From UBA6055 sp965203755 (GTDB lineage: Bacteria; Chloroflexota; Anaerolineae; Aggregatilineales; Phototrophicaceae), in NCBI GenBank assembly GCA_965203755.1, contig OZ241910.1, positions 868,001-932,000 of the forward strand: 64,000 nt of DNA. Direction: 5' to 3'. This document shows, one piece after another, positions 1 through 9,115 of this stretch; positions within the stretch are counted from its first letter, which is position 1; the number at the start of each line of letters is the position of its first letter. A program made the position numbers and the translations under genes. The notes under the pieces were generated by a model, which saw only the letters and a program-made list of their open reading frames with translations, was not told the DNA's origin and did not search any database.

Positions 1-1113
1 TCGCTGGATTTGCGCTTGCCGGTGAGCGAATTGACCATTGCCCAGCGACAGCTGGTTGAGATAGCCAAGGCGCTTTCACAGCATGCCGACCTGATTGCCA
101 TGGACGAACCATCGGCAATCCTGGCAGGCGCCGAACTGGATCAGCTTTTCCGCATTATCTCGTCATTGGTCGAGCAGGGCGTCACGATTATCTACATCTC
201 ACATCGTTTGGAAGAGGTGTTTCGGATCGCTGATGAAGTTACGGTGCTCAAAGACGGCGAGGTCGCTGCCAGCCGTCCGATTGATGAGCTTGACCGGCCG
301 ACGCTGGTTGAATTGATGGTCGGGCGGCCGCTGGACGAGATTTTCCCCAAGACGCATCATCAGCAAGGCGATTTGGCGCTGGCGGCCGAAAATATCTCGA
401 CTGATACGATTCTTGACGGGGTTAGTCTGCGACTCCATGCCGGCGAAATTCTGGGCATTGCTGGCATGGTCGGCTCTGGGCGCACTGAACTGGCGCGGGC
501 GCTCTTTGGGGCTGACCCGCTGACAAGCGGAAGCATTGCCTTGAAAGGATATAAAGCCGGCAGCTGCAAGAATCCGGCTCAAGCGATTCAAGCCGGCCTG
601 GCGCTGGTGCCAGAAGATCGCAAGGCGCATGGCCTCTTTACGGCCTTGTCGGTTCGCATCAATATCACGCTTCCAATTCTGCCGCGGATTACGCATTTCG
701 GCATTTTACGGCGAGAGGCCGAGAGCGAAATTGTTGACCATGCCCAACAGCGCCTGTCCATTGTCATGGCATCAGCCGACCAGGAAGCGCAGTATTTGAG
801 CGGCGGCAATCAGCAGAAAGTAGTGCTGGCAAAGTGGCTGGAGACGGAACCGGCTGTAATTATTTTGGATGAACCCACGCGCGGCGTGGATGTGGGGGCG
901 AAGTTTGAGATTTATAAACTCATGCGGCAGCTGAATGACCGCGGCATCGCTATTTTGATGATTTCGTCTGAACTGCCCGAAATCATCGGCATGAGTGATA
1001 GAATCCTGGTCATGCGCGATGGCAAAATAGCTGGCGAAGTTTCGCAAGAGGAAGCCACAGAGGCCGGCATTATTGAATTGGCAACCATTGGCAAGTCCGG
1101 AGGGTATTCGTGA
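1..1113 (+). CDS. Sugar ABC transporter ATPase, RbsA/MglA type (5' end outside window)
   Basis: The frame is open from base 1, so the gene begins upstream; about 370 C-terminal residues are present. This is the tandem-NBD ATPase that powers ribose/galactose/xylose-class importers at the inner face of the membrane. The end of NBD1 is seen as a degenerate signature (LTIAQRQLVEIAKAL) and Walker B (LIAMDEPSA). NBD2 is complete, with the relaxed Walker A typical of this family (GMVGSGRTEL), signature LSGGNQQK and Walker B VIILDEPTRGVDVG. The stop overlaps the GTG start of the permease by 4 bp (GTGA), indicating translational coupling. The substrate cannot be read from the sequence. The following aminotransferase and aldolase suggest a sugar or sugar-acid catabolic set. 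Confidence 0.93.
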   Translation, partial: SLDLRLPVSELTIAQRQLVEIAKALSQHADLIAMDEPSAILAGAELDQLFRIISSLVEQGVTIIYISHRLEEVFRIADEVTVLKDGEVAASRPIDELDRPTLVELMVGRPLDEIFPKTHHQQGDLALAAENISTDTILDGVSLRLHAGEILGIAGMVGSGRTELARALFGADPLTSGSIALKGYKAGSCKNPAQAIQAGLALVPEDRKAHGLFTALSVRINITLPILPRITHFGILRREAESEIVDHAQQRLSIVMASADQEAQYLSGGNQQKVVLAKWLETEPAVIILDEPTRGVDVGAKFEIYKLMRQLNDRGIAILMISSELPEIIGMSDRILVMRDGKIAGEVSQEEATEAGIIELATIGKSGGYS

Positions 1114-2084
1114 AAATGTTGTCGGCTCGGCTGGATGGATTGTCGGCCGCCCAAAGAGTCTTCCTGCGCCGCAATGGCCCGATTTTCGCGGTGTATGCCT
1201 TTATTATCCTCTTGTTCATTATCGGAGCGACGCAATCGGAACGATTTCTTACCGAACGGAACCTGGCCAATGTCGCCCGTCAGGCCGCCTTTTTGGGCAT
1301 TGTCGCTTTGGGGCAAATGCTGGTCATTTTGACGGCGGGCATTGACCTTTCAGTTGGGTCGCTGATCAAAGTGTCGATTTTAGTTTCGGCGATTGTGATG
1401 AATGGCGAAAGCAGCAATGTCGGGATTGCGATTGCGGCGGTAACGGGATTGGGATTCCTGGTGGGGATCATCCATGGTTTTCTGATTAACGAAGTGAAAA
1501 TCGCGCCATTTATTGTCACTTTGGCTTCCCTTGTGATCTTGCGCGGCATTGGATTGAGTATTTCGACGTCGCCGGTGGGCCGCGCCAGCCGTGAGTTTTC
1601 ATTGTTTTACGTCCAGAAGATTGGCCCGGCGCCCGTCATCGCGCTGATGTTCGCCCTGCTGCTGATACTGACGATGCTGCTGCTGCGTTATACGGCATTC
1701 GGCAAATACCTTTATGCGATCGGCGGGAATGAAGAAGTCGCCCGTCTCTCGGGCGTGCAGGTCAAGTCGGCGCGCTATGGGGTCTATGCCCTGTGCAGCA
1801 TTTCGGCAGCCATCACCGGCTTGCTGTGGCTTTCGCGCATGGGTGTAGGCGACCCGGCTATCGGGGATGGCATTGAGCTTCAGGCGATCACGGCGGTGAT
1901 TATTGGGGGCACCAGCCTGTTTGGCGGCCGCGCCAGTGTGATGGGGACCCTAGGCGGGGCGCTGTTATTGAGCATCACAGCCAATCTGCTGGTCATGCTG
2001 GGCGTCAACCAATTTATCCAAGGTTTGATCCAAGGAATCATTATCGTCGCGGCCGTAGCCATCTATAAGCAGGCAGGGGATTAA
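1110..2084 (+). CDS. Sugar ABC transporter permease, RbsC family
   Basis: 324-residue polytopic membrane protein of the BPD_transp_2 family, the translocation channel for the ATPase just upstream. The family region around LGQMLVILTAGIDLSVGS is near residue 75, followed by the loop carrying GGNEEVARLSGV and the end region GGTSLFGGRASV. GTG at 1110 is chosen because GGAGGG lies 6-7 nt upstream and the start overlaps the upstream stop. ATG at 1116 is the alternative and would remove two residues. No periplasmic binding protein follows, so it must lie upstream of the window or elsewhere. Confidence 0.93.
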   Translation: MKMLSARLDGLSAAQRVFLRRNGPIFAVYAFIILLFIIGATQSERFLTERNLANVARQAAFLGIVALGQMLVILTAGIDLSVGSLIKVSILVSAIVMNGESSNVGIAIAAVTGLGFLVGIIHGFLINEVKIAPFIVTLASLVILRGIGLSISTSPVGRASREFSLFYVQKIGPAPVIALMFALLLILTMLLLRYTAFGKYLYAIGGNEEVARLSGVQVKSARYGVYALCSISAAITGLLWLSRMGVGDPAIGDGIELQAITAVIIGGTSLFGGRASVMGTLGGALLLSITANLLVMLGVNQFIQGLIQGIIIVAAVAIYKQAGD

Positions 2085-2094
2085 GAAACACAGC

Positions 2095-3252
2095 ATGATG
2101 ATTAAGGCAACCCGACCGACCGTTCATGGTTTGCAGCCCAGCCTGATTCGCAGGCTGTCGAATGCCGCCATAGGACAAACCGATGTCATTCCTCTGTGGT
2201 TCGGTGAACCCGACCGACCGACGCCACAGTTCATCCGCGAAGCCGCTAAAGCCGCCATCGATGGCGGCCAAACCTTCTATCAGGCCAATTTGGGGATGTG
2301 TGAATTGCGCCAGGCTTTGGTGGACTATATGAATAACCTCCACGGGACCCATTTCGATATCGACAATATCGCTGTAACGCCCTCTGGCATGTCGGCAGTA
2401 TCCATAGCTGCCCAGTGCATCGTCGCCGAAGGCGACGCTGTTGTGGCGCCGGTGCCTGTTTGGCCCAATCTGCCCTCGATTGCCGAGATACTTGGCGCTG
2501 AGATCGTCCGCGTTCCCTTGCGTCCAGTCAATGACAAGTGGAGCTTGGACCTTGATGAATTGTTTGCGGCCTGCAAGCCAAATACATCGGCGCTGCTGCT
2601 TAATTCGCCCAACAACCCCACTGGATGGATGCTTGAAGATGAAGAACAGCAAGCGATTTTGGACTTCTGCCGCCAGCGCGATATTTGGCTGATCGCCGAC
2701 GAAGTCTACAACCGGATTGTTTATGACCGGGCTTGCGCCGCCAGTTTCGCTGATAAGGTGACCGACGAGGATAAATTCATGATCATCAACAGTTTTTCAA
2801 AGTCTTGGGCCATGACCGGCTGGCGCTTGGGCTGGCTGACGGCGCCAAAGTCGCTGACATCCGCGCTGGAAACGGTGTCCGAGTTTAACTTCTCCTGTAT
2901 TTTCGCGCCGACGCAAGTCGCTGGCATCGCCGCGCTGCAAGAGGGCGAGGCCTTTATTCAGTCATCCATCAAACGTTATCGGGCGGCGCTTGGCGTGGTG
3001 ATGACAGCCTTTGATGGTCTGCCGCGGGTCGCATGCCCGCCGCCGCAGGCGGCTTTCTATGCGTTCTTTGCTGTGGATGGCGTTCGGGACAGCTTTGCGT
3101 TTGCCCAAGAGGTTTTAAGCAAAACCGGTGTTGGGCTTGCGCCAGGCGCGGCTTTTGGCCCTGAAGGAGAAGGCTATCTGCGGCTGTGTTTTGCGGCCGA
3201 TGCGGATTTGATTGACAAGGCGCTGCGCCGGATGAAACCGCTGCTGGCATGA
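2095..3252 (+). CDS. PLP-dependent aminotransferase, class I/II
   Basis: 385-residue fold-type I aminotransferase of the aspartate aminotransferase superfamily. The Schiff-base lysine lies in NSFSKSWAMTGWRLGW (about residue 235). The substrate/PLP-contact segment NSPNNPTGW (about 165) and the PLP-binding aspartate/tyrosine segment IADEVYNRIVYD are also intact. It starts 10 bp after the permease, so it is probably co-transcribed with the sugar importer. Two in-frame ATGs (2095, 2098) open the gene. The donor and acceptor are unknown. Linkage to a sugar importer and an HpcH aldolase makes an amino-sugar or 2-oxo-acid substrate possible, but this is inference. Confidence 0.9.
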   Translation: MMIKATRPTVHGLQPSLIRRLSNAAIGQTDVIPLWFGEPDRPTPQFIREAAKAAIDGGQTFYQANLGMCELRQALVDYMNNLHGTHFDIDNIAVTPSGMSAVSIAAQCIVAEGDAVVAPVPVWPNLPSIAEILGAEIVRVPLRPVNDKWSLDLDELFAACKPNTSALLLNSPNNPTGWMLEDEEQQAILDFCRQRDIWLIADEVYNRIVYDRACAASFADKVTDEDKFMIINSFSKSWAMTGWRLGWLTAPKSLTSALETVSEFNFSCIFAPTQVAGIAALQEGEAFIQSSIKRYRAALGVVMTAFDGLPRVACPPPQAAFYAFFAVDGVRDSFAFAQEVLSKTGVGLAPGAAFGPEGEGYLRLCFAADADLIDKALRRMKPLLA

Positions 3253-3274
3253 CGCTGATATATCCCGCGCCGCT

Positions 3275-3304
3275 TTGACCCAACCATGCCGAATGCCATA
3301 AAGT
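3275..3304 (+). promoter_or_regulatory. Candidate sigma-70 promoter for the HpcH aldolase
   Basis: TTGACC (3275-3280), an 18-bp spacer and TAAAGT (3299-3304), about 60 bp before the aldolase ATG. The -10 element matches only 4 of 6 consensus positions, so this is a moderate candidate. Confidence 0.4.
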
Positions 3305-3365
3305 CTGGCTATGCAGAAAAAGAGCGGCATCATTTTATCCATATTATCATGGGGGAGAATGATCG

Positions 3366-4145
3366 ATGAGAACGAGTAAAGTCCTGGCAAAATGGCGGAA
3401 AAATGAATTTGCGCGTTTCTGCTCGCTGGGGCATGTGCTGCCTTTTTTCATCCGTTACGCGGCGCACTGCAAATATGATGGCATTTGGCTTGACCTCGAA
3501 CATCGCAGCATGGATGCCCGCGAAGTTCAGCATTTGCAGGCGCTTTGTCATTTGTATGACATTGACTGCATGATTCGCCCGCCGACGGTTCAGCGCACCC
3601 GCCTTTATCGTTATCTGGAGGATGGCGCCGCCGGCTTGATGATTCCTTTTGTGTCCGACGCACAGATGGCGCATGATATTGTCAGCGCGGCCAAATATCC
3701 GCCGCTGGGAAACCGCGGGCTGGACGGCGCCGGGCTGGACGGCGATTTTGGCGGCGACAGCTGGATTCCCGACAGCGCGTATATCGAAGATGCCAATCGA
3801 GAAACCTTTATTGTCGCCCAAATCGAAACTCCTCAAGCGGTTGCCAATGCCGAAGAGATCGCGGCTGTTCCCGGCATTGACGCTCTGTTTGTTGGACCAA
3901 GCGATTTGGGATTGCGCCTCGACGCCGACCCGTCGATTGGCATGAGCATCGATGAGGCGGTGGCGCAGGTCGCGGCGGCGGCCCGCAAGCATCATAAAGT
4001 CTGGGCCAGGACGGCGTCATCCATTGAAGAAGTGGATGTCTATCGCAAACAGGGCGCGCGAATGATTCCCTTTGGCGGCGATTTTGCCTTGATATCAGTT
4101 CTCAAGACGGCCAGCGAACAGCTTGATGCTATGCTGGGCGAATAG
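3366..4145 (+). CDS. HpcH/HpaI-family aldolase
   Basis: 259-residue TIM-barrel class II aldolase, the family that cleaves 2-oxo-3-deoxy acids (for example 4-hydroxy-2-oxo-heptane-dioate) to pyruvate plus an aldehyde. Family residues are visible: the histidine in LDLEHRSMD (about 42), the arginine in MIRPP (about 62), the metal-ligand glutamate in QIETPQAV (about 145) and the metal-ligand aspartate in VGPSDLGL (about 171). ATG 3366 has GGGGGAG 8 nt upstream. It is the last gene before a strand switch and may act on the product of the sugar route served by the upstream transporter. Confidence 0.88.
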   Translation: MRTSKVLAKWRKNEFARFCSLGHVLPFFIRYAAHCKYDGIWLDLEHRSMDAREVQHLQALCHLYDIDCMIRPPTVQRTRLYRYLEDGAAGLMIPFVSDAQMAHDIVSAAKYPPLGNRGLDGAGLDGDFGGDSWIPDSAYIEDANRETFIVAQIETPQAVANAEEIAAVPGIDALFVGPSDLGLRLDADPSIGMSIDEAVAQVAAAARKHHKVWARTASSIEEVDVYRKQGARMIPFGGDFALISVLKTASEQLDAMLGE

Positions 4146-4199
4146 TTTTTTGACAGCGCGGACTTGAGAGACGGTGATTTTGCCATATTTGTCATAGAT

Positions 4200-4228
4200 G
4201 AGCCGGATATTCTCCAGCTGTCCGGCTC
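4200..4228. terminator. Convergent-gene hairpin
   Basis: A perfect 8-bp inverted repeat (GAGCCGGA 4200-4207, TCCGGCTC 4221-4228) with a 13-nt loop lies between two convergent genes, in a position that suits a bidirectional terminator. Neither side carries a T-run, so intrinsic termination is uncertain. Confidence 0.35.
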
Positions 4229-4234
4229 AACGTT

Positions 4235-5311
4235 TCAGTCATCCCAAGCGGTGTACAAGAGCCGCAGCCAATTGCCGTGCATGATATTGTTAATATCGGC
4301 TTGGCTGTAGCCGCGGCGAGCCAATTTTTTGGGCATTCGCTGTAAATCAGCGATGGTGTCCAGGTCGCAGGGGGATTGTTCGCGGCCAAATCCACCATCC
4401 AAATCAGTGCCGAGGGCGGCATGGCGGCTGTTCCCAGCCAGTTGGCATACATGGTCGATATGGTCAATTACCGTGTCGATAAAAACAGCGCTGTTGCTTT
4501 GTCCGCGCACAAAGCCAGGCTGAAGCATCCAAATATCGAAGGCGGCGCCGACAACGCCGTCGCGTTCGATGATAAGCTGAAGCTGTTCATCGCTGAATTG
4601 ACGCTGCTGCGGCACCAATGCGCGGCAGTTATTGTGGCTGGCAAGGATCAAACCGTCATAGATGCCGACCGCCTGCCAAAAGGCTTGGTCAGATAAATGA
4701 GTCAAATCCAGCGGCATACCCAGCCGCATCATCTCTTGCAGCAGGGGTTTGCCCAATGCGGTCAGTCCCGATTCTGTGCCCGTGCCCCCTGCGTAGCGTC
4801 CGGGTCCATAATGGGCTGGGCCTAATAAACGCAGGCCAGCTTCCCACCAGGCTTCCAACTGCTGCGGATGACGAATCGGGTCGGCGCCTTCCATGCTGAT
4901 GACAAAGCCGAGCGGCGGCGCGCTTTGCGCGGCGGCTCCCCGCTGTTCCCAGCTTTCCCATTCCGAAAGGTGAGCTTTCAAACCGGCGCCATCGGTGAGA
5001 ATGCGGACATGACCGTCCATCTCCAAGGCGCGGTAATAAGCCAGCTGTCCCTGCGCGATGCCATAAGCCTGGGCTGGCGAGCCATAATCAAGGTGCTCCA
5101 CTTTATGCCCGGTGGAACGCGCCAGCAGCGTCGCGAAACAAAGGGCTATGCGTCCGCGCTTCATATCCGGCAAAGCGACGGCACCTTGGGCGCGGCCCTT
5201 GCCTGGCGTCCCGGCTTCGGCGGCGCGAATGGTGTACACCGACTCAAGCAGATTCCGATTCCATTGCAGGGCATTCATGGATAAATCCAGATGGGCATCG
5301 ATAACAAGCAT
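4235..5311 (-). CDS. Membrane dipeptidase-like hydrolase (peptidase M19)
   Basis: 358 residues, amidohydrolase superfamily, renal-dipeptidase family M19, which hydrolyses dipeptides and accepts D-residues at the C-terminal side. Metal-site motifs in order: DAHLDL at the N-terminus, the bridging glutamate in VISMEGADP (about 135), THLSD (about 205), LASHNNCRAL (about 226) and GTDLDGGFG (about 295). ATG 5311 is chosen because AAGGA lies just upstream and the metal motif begins four residues in; the frame stays open further upstream without support. It follows the D-threonine-aldolase-like gene by 14 bp. The pairing suggests handling of D-amino-acid-containing peptides. Confidence 0.87.
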   Translation of the reverse strand: MLVIDAHLDLSMNALQWNRNLLESVYTIRAAEAGTPGKGRAQGAVALPDMKRGRIALCFATLLARSTGHKVEHLDYGSPAQAYGIAQGQLAYYRALEMDGHVRILTDGAGLKAHLSEWESWEQRGAAAQSAPPLGFVISMEGADPIRHPQQLEAWWEAGLRLLGPAHYGPGRYAGGTGTESGLTALGKPLLQEMMRLGMPLDLTHLSDQAFWQAVGIYDGLILASHNNCRALVPQQRQFSDEQLQLIIERDGVVGAAFDIWMLQPGFVRGQSNSAVFIDTVIDHIDHVCQLAGNSRHAALGTDLDGGFGREQSPCDLDTIADLQRMPKKLARRGYSQADINNIMHGNWLRLLYTAWDD

Positions 5312-5325
5312 GACCCTGTCCTTAT

Positions 5326-6378
5326 TCACCAGACCCGGCCACGGGCGGCGACATCCCATATCTGCTCAATGGCAGCGCCGCGGACGCCATAGATTTGGCT
5401 GTGCAGGTTGGTCACGACGCAGGTATGAACCGGTATGATGTGAAGCGTGTCACCTACATTGGGCATCGAGGCGCAGTGAGTAAAGTCAAGGAAACCATGC
5501 TCTTCATTGGCCTGATGGAAACGGGCATCGGGATATTCGACAATGTGCCCCAACAACCCGTTCACTGTTTCGGTACTGACGGTTTTGCTGCCGCTGTCAA
5601 GGATGACGCGGCTCGGCTCGTGGGCGCTGACGACGGTGGCGCGAACGCGCATGGCACAGTGGTCGAAGGCTGTCATGCCCTTGTCGACGCTGCTCCAATC
5701 CCAAAACACATACGTGCCAACCCGCATCTCTGTCAATTCCGGCAGCAGGTGCGATTCCAGAATGGCGCCGCTGCCGCCGCCGCTGACTGTCTCGACTTTG
5801 ATGCTGGCGTCTTCCAGCAGCGACAAGGCTTTTCGCAGCCGCGGGCGAATGGCGGCATCAGAAGGATAAATCATCACCCCGGCGAAACGCAGGCTGTCGG
5901 CGGCGACAATCCGCCGCGCCAGTTCAAGCGCGTTTTCGGGGGCTGTTCCCGTGCGATGATTGAGGGCGACCAGTTCAACCATCATATTCACGACCGCGTC
6001 CGCCTCTTGAGCCGCGGCTGCGATGCCGTCAACAACCATTCGGCTGTCTGCCGTCACGGTCACTTTGGCGCGTTTGGCCAACGCCGCCAGACGCCGCGTC
6101 TTTCTTTTGCCAACGATATTGTATGGGATTTGGATATCGCTAAAGCCGGCATCGGCAAACACCTCCGCTTCGCTTGTCTTTTGGCAGGCGATGCCGCTTG
6201 CCCCAGCCTCAATCTGGCGGCGGGCGATGTCAGGGATTTTGTGGGTCTTGATATGCGGGCGAAATTGGATTCCCAAGTCATCACAGCGCTTTTGCATCGC
6301 CGCGATGTTGCGCTCCATGATATCGAGGTCGATGAGGACGCTGGGGGTTTCCAGGTCATGGATATGCTTGAAGGTCAT
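5326..6378 (-). CDS. D-threonine aldolase/D-serine dehydratase-like PLP enzyme
   Basis: 350 residues, fold-type III (alanine racemase-like) PLP enzyme. The PLP lysine is in RPHIKTHK (about residue 45). The C-terminal metal pair of this family is visible as VHTC near residue 317, after the EEHGF segment. Family members cleave or dehydrate beta-hydroxy D-amino acids (D-threonine, D-3-hydroxyaspartate, D-serine); which one applies here is not decidable. It sits between a GH32 gene and an M19 dipeptidase in a long minus-strand operon, so substrate uptake may go through the upstream sugar-type transporter or another system. Confidence 0.85.
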   Translation of the reverse strand: MTFKHIHDLETPSVLIDLDIMERNIAAMQKRCDDLGIQFRPHIKTHKIPDIARRQIEAGASGIACQKTSEAEVFADAGFSDIQIPYNIVGKRKTRRLAALAKRAKVTVTADSRMVVDGIAAAAQEADAVVNMMVELVALNHRTGTAPENALELARRIVAADSLRFAGVMIYPSDAAIRPRLRKALSLLEDASIKVETVSGGGSGAILESHLLPELTEMRVGTYVFWDWSSVDKGMTAFDHCAMRVRATVVSAHEPSRVILDSGSKTVSTETVNGLLGHIVEYPDARFHQANEEHGFLDFTHCASMPNVGDTLHIIPVHTCVVTNLHSQIYGVRGAAIEQIWDVAARGRVW

Positions 6379-6430
6379 GTCGGGCTCGCTGCATGGAAGC
6401 TCTTATATTCAAAGTCTGATGACGCCGGAT

Positions 6431-8032
6431 TCATTCCGTTGTCCAAATGCTTTGCATCTGCCAGGCATCGAGGCGCTTTAGCTCGGCAGGCTGACCTTGA
6501 GCGCGTAAAGACACTCCCAGGCTGTCTTCGCGCCCGGGATAGACCCGCGCCGCGACGCATTGTTTGCCATTGACAAAGACTTCGACCACGCTGCGGTCAA
6601 TAAAGATTCGCAGTCGCAGCGGCTCATTCGGCTCAAGATAAACCGGCGCGGTTTCAGGCGCTCTCGAAAGCGCATCCGGCAGCGCAGAAGCATACGCGGT
6701 ATCCATCGCGATTAAACTTTCGGAACGTATTGGAAGCGGTTTCAGGACATCCGAATTGGCATTCAGCGCGGTGTGATTGGGAACCCGTTCCCGATAGCGG
6801 AAACCGCGATGCTTGAAGAAGGCGATGCGAGTGTATTCTTCTCGCTTGGGCGAACGCAGCACATTGACCTCGACCATAGGCGCATCGCGCGGATCAAGCT
6901 CGATCGCAAGCTCCATCGCATTGCCTTGAATCGCATCCAGGACCACTTCTTCATTGGCTGGCAAGACAGCCGCGCCAAGGCTTTGATGCTGATGTCTCAA
7001 TGATTCAATGTCGCCGGCCGGCTCCATTCGCAGTCTGTTGTCCGCGCCCAAGGTCAGCCGGCGCGGCAGGGTCATAATTTGATTCCAGCCCTGCGAGGGC
7101 CGGCCTTGATTCATGTTGAACAAAACGATGACGCCGCCGGCGCCGTCCGGAGCGGCGGATGGCGCATGAACACCGGACGGGAGGGCGGCGCCAAAATTGA
7201 AGCGGCCATGATCGGTGACAGCGAACTTGTCGCGGGCTTTGTCATAGTCGCCCAGCAAATACTGCCCGCCGCTCATGTGGCTGAAAAACAAAAGGATGTG
7301 CTTATCCTCACCAATAGGCCAAAAGTAAGGGCAGGCGCCGTCGTCTCCGACCAATGTGAATTGGTCATTTTCCACAAAGGGATGCAGATACTCCCAGTTG
7401 GCTAAATCACGGGAACGAAACAGAAAATTAGCCCGAATCTGTTTTTTGTCCGGCCCCTGCGGCAAGGTGCCGCCAGAGAGCGCGTAGTACCAGCCGTCTT
7501 TTTTCCAAATGCAGGGGTCAAAGACGGTGTAGGGGGTCTCGCTGCCAAAGGGAATGACAGCGCCGGCGGTGACTTTCTCCCAATTCAGCAGGAGCGGGTC
7601 ATGCGATACCGCGACCATATTGCCGATTTTGGTGCCGTGATACATGGCGATCACGCGGTCATCGTCGACCAGCGCCGAGCCCGAAAAACAGCATTCTTCG
7701 GGATGGGGATAGATGGCATAAGGCAAATCCCGCCAGTGAATCAAATCATCACTGACAGCATGCCCCCAGTGCTGGCGCGGGTCTTCGGGCGGATAAGCCT
7801 GATAGAACAGATGCCAGCGTCCCTGCCAAAAACAAAGCCCATTGGGGTCGTTCAACGTGCTTTCAGGATTCACATAATGATAAAGCGGGCGATGGGGGTC
7901 ATCCGCCAGGCTTTGGCGCGATTCGACGAAGCGCCGCAGCAATGGATTGGTCTTAAGCTGCTCTTTCTGCTCGTCCAAAGTCGCCGCAAAGCTGTATTTT
8001 GGAACGCGCGAGGTATAATCTGCTTGTGTCAT
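6431..8032 (-). CDS. GH32 family beta-fructosidase-like protein
   Basis: 533 residues: a five-bladed propeller plus a C-terminal beta-sandwich, as in invertases and levanases acting on sucrose or fructans. The nucleophile motif is present (TLNDPNG, Asp62). The transition-state-stabiliser motif appears as FDP (171-173) rather than RDP. In the segment equivalent to the acid/base motif the protein reads DDGACP (230-235), so the usual Glu-Cys-Pro glutamate seems replaced by alanine. A good Shine-Dalgarno (GAGGG) precedes ATG 8032. No signal peptide is seen, so it probably acts in the cytoplasm on imported oligosaccharides. The changed motif could mean altered chemistry, an alternative general acid or loss of activity. 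Confidence 0.85.
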   Translation of the reverse strand: MTQADYTSRVPKYSFAATLDEQKEQLKTNPLLRRFVESRQSLADDPHRPLYHYVNPESTLNDPNGLCFWQGRWHLFYQAYPPEDPRQHWGHAVSDDLIHWRDLPYAIYPHPEECCFSGSALVDDDRVIAMYHGTKIGNMVAVSHDPLLLNWEKVTAGAVIPFGSETPYTVFDPCIWKKDGWYYALSGGTLPQGPDKKQIRANFLFRSRDLANWEYLHPFVENDQFTLVGDDGACPYFWPIGEDKHILLFFSHMSGGQYLLGDYDKARDKFAVTDHGRFNFGAALPSGVHAPSAAPDGAGGVIVLFNMNQGRPSQGWNQIMTLPRRLTLGADNRLRMEPAGDIESLRHQHQSLGAAVLPANEEVVLDAIQGNAMELAIELDPRDAPMVEVNVLRSPKREEYTRIAFFKHRGFRYRERVPNHTALNANSDVLKPLPIRSESLIAMDTAYASALPDALSRAPETAPVYLEPNEPLRLRIFIDRSVVEVFVNGKQCVAARVYPGREDSLGVSLRAQGQPAELKRLDAWQMQSIWTTE

Positions 8033-8126
8033 AATCCCTCATGCTTTCGTTGAAAATTGGATAAATATCAATATCATGGTTGATTAATGGGCGGTTTGCC
8101 AGCGCCGGATGCGCCGTCTGTCTCTG

Positions 8127-9107
8127 CTAGACATATCGGCTGCGTCCAGGCGCCGATGATGGCGCGGGCAGCCTCATAATCCCTTTTCCTAAGAGACCGA
8201 CAAAAATGGAGCCGTCGGCGGCCGCCAGCAATGCGGTTGGCGCGTCGCCGGTCTGCATGAGCCGCGTCCAGGTCTGACCGCCGTCGGCGGAAGTCAGCAG
8301 GCCATCATTGACCAGCGCAAAAAGATGCCAGCTGCCATCTGGCTTGCGAATGATTTGGATGTCGTTGACCGATTCGGGAATGATTGCCGGCGCCAATCGA
8401 GTCCAGCTTTCGCCCTCATCGCAAGAAACCCACAGCCCGTGATTCTCGGCGCCGGCCAATATCCTGGTCTTGCCGGCCGCGCCTTCATTGACGAATGCCA
8501 GACACAGAACCGGCGCCTTGTCGGTCGGGAAAGCGGTGGCGCGCCATGCCCGGCCGCCATTGGCGCTGCGATACAAACCCGTTTCGGCGCCGGCCAAGAC
8601 GGTTTCATCCTGCTGTAGATTGGGCGACAGGGCGATGCAAAGCACATTGAGGTCAAACAGGCCGAAATTCCACGGCTGCCAGTGCGTTCCCCGATCCGAC
8701 GAGGCAAACACGCCGTCTTCCATCGTTCCCGCCAGTAAGACGCCATCATATTCAAAGCTGGGCGAAACGGCTAAAGCCGAAAACAGGGGCGGCGGCGCCG
8801 GAAAACGGGCTGTGAACCAGGTATCGCCGCCATCACTTGAGCGCAGAACACCGCCTTTGACTGCGATGAACAGGCTTCGGTCTTGGGCATAATCGGGTGA
8901 AACAGCCAGCGCCGTAGCCGCCATTTGCCCATGATGTTCGTCGGAAAACGATATCGATTCCCAGCTGCGCCCGCCGTCTTGCGACCGATAAAGCCCCGAA
9001 GCGCAGGCTGCGAAGCAGATGCCGTCCTGGGCAAAATCGGGCGAGGCCGCCAGCGAAAAAACGGTGTCGCCATGCTGTAACTGAAGAGTGGAATGCGTCG
9101 CTGGCAT
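8127..9107 (-). CDS. Asp-box (BNR/sialidase-like) beta-propeller protein
   Basis: 326 residues built almost entirely of sialidase-type Asp-box blades. Six copies of S-x-D-x-G-x-x-W or close variants are visible (SQDGGRSW, SSDGGDTW, SSDRGTHW, SANGGRAW, SCDEGESW, SADGGQTW), spaced about 45-50 residues apart. The fold is that of photosystem-assembly/Vps10-like or glycosidase-like propellers, but no sialidase catalytic triad is evident. No signal peptide. It begins 8 bp after the chaperonin-like gene with AAGG well placed, so the two are probably made together; a binding or scaffolding role is possible. Function unknown. Confidence 0.75.
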   Translation of the reverse strand: MPATHSTLQLQHGDTVFSLAASPDFAQDGICFAACASGLYRSQDGGRSWESISFSDEHHGQMAATALAVSPDYAQDRSLFIAVKGGVLRSSDGGDTWFTARFPAPPPLFSALAVSPSFEYDGVLLAGTMEDGVFASSDRGTHWQPWNFGLFDLNVLCIALSPNLQQDETVLAGAETGLYRSANGGRAWRATAFPTDKAPVLCLAFVNEGAAGKTRILAGAENHGLWVSCDEGESWTRLAPAIIPESVNDIQIIRKPDGSWHLFALVNDGLLTSADGGQTWTRLMQTGDAPTALLAAADGSIFVGLLGKGIMRLPAPSSAPGRSRYV

Positions 9108-9115
9108 ACTGCGCC

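Noticed and set aside
406..480. Degenerate Walker A (GMVGSGRT) considered as damage in the sugar ATPase
   Set aside because: This relaxed second P-loop is normal for RbsA/MglA-type ATPases.
5395..6573. A 392-codon open frame on the plus strand opposite the D-threonine-aldolase-like gene
   Set aside because: It is antisense to a gene with clear PLP and metal motifs, has no ribosome site and no family-like sequence; it arises from GC-rich codon structure.
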